A DNA stretch of 7,681 bases, taken from NCBI GenBank assembly GCA_003518475.1, contig DOYO01000110.1:8206-15886 (forward strand), read 5' to 3'. The DNA is from Acholeplasmataceae bacterium. Its GTDB lineage: Bacteria; Bacillota_I; Bacilli_A; Acholeplasmatales; Acholeplasmataceae. The position numbers and the translations under genes are program-made. Below are positions 4,348 through 7,681 of the stretch, in pieces; position 1 is the first letter of the stretch; every line of letters starts with the position of its first letter. The notes under the pieces were generated by a model, which was not told where the DNA came from, searched no databases, and was given only the letters and a program-made list of their open reading frames with translations.

Positions 4348-7331
4348 AATGTTTCCTTGATCTTTTCAATCAATACCGGTGCTGGAAGCTGCTTATAAAT
4401 TGGTCCTTCGATATACATGATGCCTAATCGTTCCAAGGCTTCCTTTTGATCCTTGGTTTTAACGCCTCTGATGATGAGCGCCATATTGAAACCTTCTAAT
4501 AATTCCTTGATCTTATGCAGATAGCTGTTCCACTTGATATTTTCTTTCTTGATATCGACATGAAGGGCATGGAATGGATAGCTTAACGCCATTTCTAAGG
4601 ATGTCGTATCCAAAGCGATCCCATGATCGATCAATTCTTGGATTTGAGGAGCGTATTGATTTGCTCTTAGTTCCATATCGCATTTCAATCTGACGAACTC
4701 ATAGGGAATGCCGTAAGATTTGAATAATCCTAAAATATAAGGATTGAATGTCGGATCTAAGAATGTTTCCTTAGAAATCGGAATGGTTAACTTAATCAGG
4801 CGTTCTGTTTGTTTTTCCAGTTCAACCAAGAACTCACAAACCTTCTTGATATGGAATCTTTCCAGTTCTGAAAGTCTGTTTCTCTTTCTGGCGATGGATA
4901 AAAGGTACTTGTTATCGATCGCCAGATTGAACAAGGCGAGCTCGCTTTCATACTGCCAGACTCTATTTTTCTTAATATCGGTGATCTGATTGAAAATAAG
5001 ACCTAGGTTCTTCTCTTCAATCGCAGCATTCAAGTGATCGATCACCTGCTGTTCAAAAAGTTCATCCTCATAATCCCGATAAACGAAGAAGACATACTTT
5101 TCTTCCTTATCGTGCTTCGCTTTTTCAAGCGCGATATCCAAATATCTGAATAATTTATCTTTATTCTTCTCAATGGTGACAACAGGATATCTGAGAATGC
5201 CCATATTGGCGCTGAATTTCTCATATTTAAGCACTTTAGACTCATAGGCTTCCATATACTTGAAGTAGTCCTTAACGAGCTTGGTGACGCTTCTGATGTC
5301 GTTATTGGGGATGATGACCACCAACTGATTGAAATCATAGCGGTAGCTCACACCGTCTGAAAAGAACTTTTTGGTGTGCTGAGCGAATTCCTTAAAATAC
5401 TGCCCGATCTTCTCACTGCCGTAAATATGCTTCAAGTTCTGATCAAGCTCAATCAAGAAAATGCTCGCTTTATCCTTCAAGAGCTCCTCGAGCTCTTGGG
5501 ACAACGCATAGTCGTTTCCAAGACCTGTTTCACTGTCTAAGGTCGCTTTCTCGATTAACGATTTCGTTTCAAGTGCTTCCTTGGTCTGATCACTGAATAT
5601 ACTCATAACGATCACTTCATCTCCTATCTTCAAACTATAAAGCTTTTCCAATATATGCTTTTCCTGGTAGCGGTACATCATTTCCTTTGACTCACCAGGC
5701 TTGTTTAAAAGTCTTTGAATGGTTTCTTTGTAATCTCTGACATGCTCATAGGACATATCTCTTAAAAAGAGTTCTAAATGAAAGTGCTTGTCAATCTTGA
5801 AGAGGGCTTGTGCCTGATCGTTATAGGATGATCTTGTTTCAGTGAGTTCTCTATAGGAAAGGATCGGACTGTTCAAGACATTGGAGTAGAATCTGTTTTC
5901 TTTCTTTAGTTTGGATAATTTCTTTTCATCTAAGATATGGGCGTAAAGGATAGCGCTCATCAGCTTGAACAGGTCGTAATAAGCTCCGGGATCCTTAACC
6001 TCTTGATCCATGTAAGCCATGAAGACGCCTTGATCACCCAAGGGGTAAGCGTAAATGAACTTAATCTCTTCTTCATAGTCCTTCTGGGTGATGATGTTCT
6101 TCGGCCAGCGTATCGTTTTAGGTTCTTCAAAGATTTCATCGCCTGATTTCATGATCTTATCCACGATGGATTCTTCTATTAAGCTCGTGATGATGGTTTT
6201 ATCGTATAATCTTTCTTTCTTATAGTGAAAGAGGTTTGGGGATTCTCCATTCAGATAGATGATGAATTCTTTTGCCTTGATATAGGAATCGACGTGTATG
6301 AAAAAGACTCTTAAGTAATCCCTCAATAAAAGCTTTTCGTCAATCAGATGCGAGAACTGGATCAGCTCATGGCTGATCTCCAAATGCTTCAATAAATTAG
6401 GGTGGGTAATCCCTTTCACTTCTGGTTTTTCTACAATGACGACTTCAGGCTTGATCTCTTGAACGGGCTTGATTTGCTTATCAATCGCTTTTTTCAAGCT
6501 CTTCAGTTTTTTCTGGTATAAGTCCAAGGATGGCTTGTTATCCATCTTGTTATAGAGTAGAATAATCAGCTCATAAGCTTTCTTCTTATACGCTTCATCT
6601 TCTGCGTCAATCAGCTCTTCATACTCTGTTTCCAAGGTGGATGCCTTATGATAGTCTTCCTTCTTGATGTAAGCTTCTAAAAGGGCTAAAACAGACTGTG
6701 ACTGTTTGGGGTTATCCCTCAAGGATAGAACAGCTTTCTTTATCGTTTCATCATATCTGGTGAGTTCAATCAAGAGCTTCAACTCATCATTGAAGTACTT
6801 GGACTTAAGGTCATAGTTATACAACTCATAAAGGCTATTTAAAGCCATTTCATATTGATGGTCTTTTTTATAGATTTGGAATATTTCTTCCAGACAGAAA
6901 ATCTTTGTCTGGTCTGGAATGATGTCCTTGATGACTTTGAGGAGATCATCCAGATAAGGGAGATTCAAAGCTTTTTTATATTCGATTTCATCCAGCAAGC
7001 CAAGATACTGTTTAAGGATGGGCAGGGCTTGTTTCCGTCTGTCGATATAGTCTCTTGCCTGTTCAAACTTCTCTAAGTGAATGGAAGCTGTGATTAAAAG
7101 CTTTAAGATTTTTTCATAGTAGGGTGAATTTTGTTGAAATGAGATTTCTTTTAAGACTTTTTCGCCTTCGCTGAAGACAAGATCGTATAACTCAAGTTCA
7201 ATCGCGATTTCAAAGTAAAAACTAAAAGCCGCCTGATACTCGATATGCGAGAGCGGTTGACCAAGGTAGTCCTTGATGATGGAAAGGCTATGCGGTTGTT
7301 TGGGCAGCTTTAATACATCGCTTAATCGCAT
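4344..7331 (-). CDS. TPR-GAF-PAS-GGDEF-EAL signalling protein with degenerate catalytic sites
   Basis: A 995-residue soluble protein. Residues 30-285 are paired helices spaced like TPR repeats (for example HLEKFEQARDYI, HQYEMALNSLYEL, EDYHKASTLE). A Pro/Val/Glu linker follows (287-306), then a GAF-like region (315-470) and a PAS-like region (480-585). The GGDEF domain (595-752) keeps DSETGL (599-604), ELD (628-630) and SANMGI (707-712). However, the active-site loop reads RYDFNQL (664-670), with DFNQL where GGDEF belongs. The EAL domain (757-990) reads YESEL (794-798) for EAL, P851 where the conserved metal-binding Asn is expected, LDTTS for DDFG, H924 for the catalytic Lys in LKID, and IRGVK (954-958) for AEGVE. 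Cyclase and phosphodiesterase activity are therefore unlikely. A ligand-binding or scaffold role is more plausible. AAGGGG (7343-7348) lies 11 bases before the start. The gene overlaps both neighbours. Confidence 0.88.
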   Translation of the reverse strand: MRLSDVLKLPKQPHSLSIIKDYLGQPLSHIEYQAAFSFYFEIAIELELYDLVFSEGEKVLKEISFQQNSPYYEKILKLLITASIHLEKFEQARDYIDRRKQALPILKQYLGLLDEIEYKKALNLPYLDDLLKVIKDIIPDQTKIFCLEEIFQIYKKDHQYEMALNSLYELYNYDLKSKYFNDELKLLIELTRYDETIKKAVLSLRDNPKQSQSVLALLEAYIKKEDYHKASTLETEYEELIDAEDEAYKKKAYELIILLYNKMDNKPSLDLYQKKLKSLKKAIDKQIKPVQEIKPEVVIVEKPEVKGITHPNLLKHLEISHELIQFSHLIDEKLLLRDYLRVFFIHVDSYIKAKEFIIYLNGESPNLFHYKKERLYDKTIITSLIEESIVDKIMKSGDEIFEEPKTIRWPKNIITQKDYEEEIKFIYAYPLGDQGVFMAYMDQEVKDPGAYYDLFKLMSAILYAHILDEKKLSKLKKENRFYSNVLNSPILSYRELTETRSSYNDQAQALFKIDKHFHLELFLRDMSYEHVRDYKETIQRLLNKPGESKEMMYRYQEKHILEKLYSLKIGDEVIVMSIFSDQTKEALETKSLIEKATLDSETGLGNDYALSQELEELLKDKASIFLIELDQNLKHIYGSEKIGQYFKEFAQHTKKFFSDGVSYRYDFNQLVVIIPNNDIRSVTKLVKDYFKYMEAYESKVLKYEKFSANMGILRYPVVTIEKNKDKLFRYLDIALEKAKHDKEEKYVFFVYRDYEDELFEQQVIDHLNAAIEEKNLGLIFNQITDIKKNRVWQYESELALFNLAIDNKYLLSIARKRNRLSELERFHIKKVCEFLVELEKQTERLIKLTIPISKETFLDPTFNPYILGLFKSYGIPYEFVRLKCDMELRANQYAPQIQELIDHGIALDTTSLEMALSYPFHALHVDIKKENIKWNSYLHKIKELLEGFNMALIIRGVKTKDQKEALERLGIMYIEGPIYKQLPAPVLIEKIKETL

Positions 7332-7681
7332 TCAAATAACTTCCCCTTGATTTCATGATAAAGTCTGTTTGCGAGGTCAAGATACTTGCCTGCAAACATC
7401 TTGAAATTGATCTTTAATTCATCGGATAGACCGATCATTTCTTTTCTTAAGGCAACCTGGTGCCATTGAAGGGCTTGAAACATTCTATAAAACTTCACAG
7501 AATTGATTTCTTTAAGTGTCGCAGGTCTTTCTAGATATACATCAAGTAGTTCTAAAGCATCCTCAAAGCGGATGTTTCCGAAGCTTGCGATATCATAGTA
7601 GAATTCATTCAATCCGGCAAACTCCCAATCTAAAAGATATAACTGATCCTTGGCAATCAAGAAGTTTGAACGCTGTGCATC
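7322..7681 (-). CDS. Choline/ethanolamine-kinase-like phosphotransferase, C-terminal part (truncated by window edge)
   Basis: The frame is open to the last base, so the N-terminal lobe lies outside the window. About 119 residues are visible, beginning DAQRSNFLIAKDQLYLLDWEF. This matches the catalytic loop H-x-D-x4-N of the APH/choline kinase fold: D1 (the base lies at the very edge) and N6, followed by the metal-binding D18 in LLDWEFAG. Asp-Trp-Glu at this position and the following N-E-F-Y-Y-D-I-A-S-F are typical of LicA-like choline/ethanolamine kinases and related small-molecule kinases. They phosphorylate amino-alcohols with ATP, but aminoglycoside or other substrates cannot be excluded. 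An apparent TTG start at 7660 falls inside the catalytic loop and is not real. The stop (TAA, 7324-7322) overlaps the start of the GGDEF-EAL gene by ten bases. The fold is well supported and the substrate is not. Confidence 0.8.
   Translation of the reverse strand, partial: DAQRSNFLIAKDQLYLLDWEFAGLNEFYYDIASFGNIRFEDALELLDVYLERPATLKEINSVKFYRMFQALQWHQVALRKEMIGLSDELKINFKMFAGKYLDLANRLYHEIKGKLFECD

Noticed and set aside
5042..5338. 98-residue minus-strand open frame rich in Ser, Ile and Arg
   Set aside because: It lies entirely inside the GGDEF/EAL coding region in another frame, has low-complexity composition and no family resemblance.
7658..7660. TTG as the start of the phosphotransferase fragment
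   Set aside because: It falls inside the catalytic loop (D-x4-N precedes it in the same open frame), so the codon is an internal Leu and the gene continues past the window edge.
1..7681. Genetic code 4 (UGA as Trp), as in Mycoplasma
   Set aside because: Trp codons are UGG, and UGA ends the 995-residue gene exactly at the ATGA junction with the next gene. The standard code explains every frame.

Overview
All genes in this window lie on the minus strand, so transcription runs from high to low coordinates. The DNA is AT-rich. Ribosome binding sites are strong (AAGGGG, AGGAG) and proteins are rich in Lys, Ile and Leu. UGA serves as a stop codon (positions 4346-4344) and Trp is read from UGG. That argues for the standard genetic code and against Mycoplasma/Spiroplasma. 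The best fit is a low-GC Gram-positive or an Acholeplasma-like mollicute. This is inferred from composition and gene style only.

Upstream block (7681 to about 3050). A tightly packed, probably co-translated run begins with the C-terminal part of a choline/ethanolamine-kinase-like phosphotransferase, cut by the window edge. Its end overlaps by 10 bases a 995-residue signalling protein made of TPR-like helices, a GAF-like region, a PAS-like region, and GGDEF and EAL domains. Both cyclic-di-GMP domains have lost their catalytic residues. A 4-base ATGA overlap leads into a 355-residue protein with an R-N-x4-H motif like that of HEPN-domain RNases. Twenty-eight bases later comes a small charged helical protein of 64 residues.

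Middle block (3011 to 1894). A YciI-like domain fused to three membrane helices is followed by a LURP-one/YxjI-like beta-rich protein. Both have short spacers and their own ribosome binding sites, so they may be read through from the upstream block.

Downstream block (1806 to 1). A class I SAM-dependent methyltransferase has its own candidate promoter. It is followed by two unrecognised membrane proteins, the last cut by the window start. This block and the middle block look more AT-rich than the signalling block.

The most interesting part is the coupled trio: phosphotransferase, catalytically dead GGDEF-EAL scaffold and HEPN-like protein. It looks like a signalling or stress-response module whose effector may be the HEPN-like protein, but that link is inference from gene order. 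There are no RNA genes, insertion sequences or CRISPR arrays that I can support, and no gene-free stretch exceeds about 105 bases.
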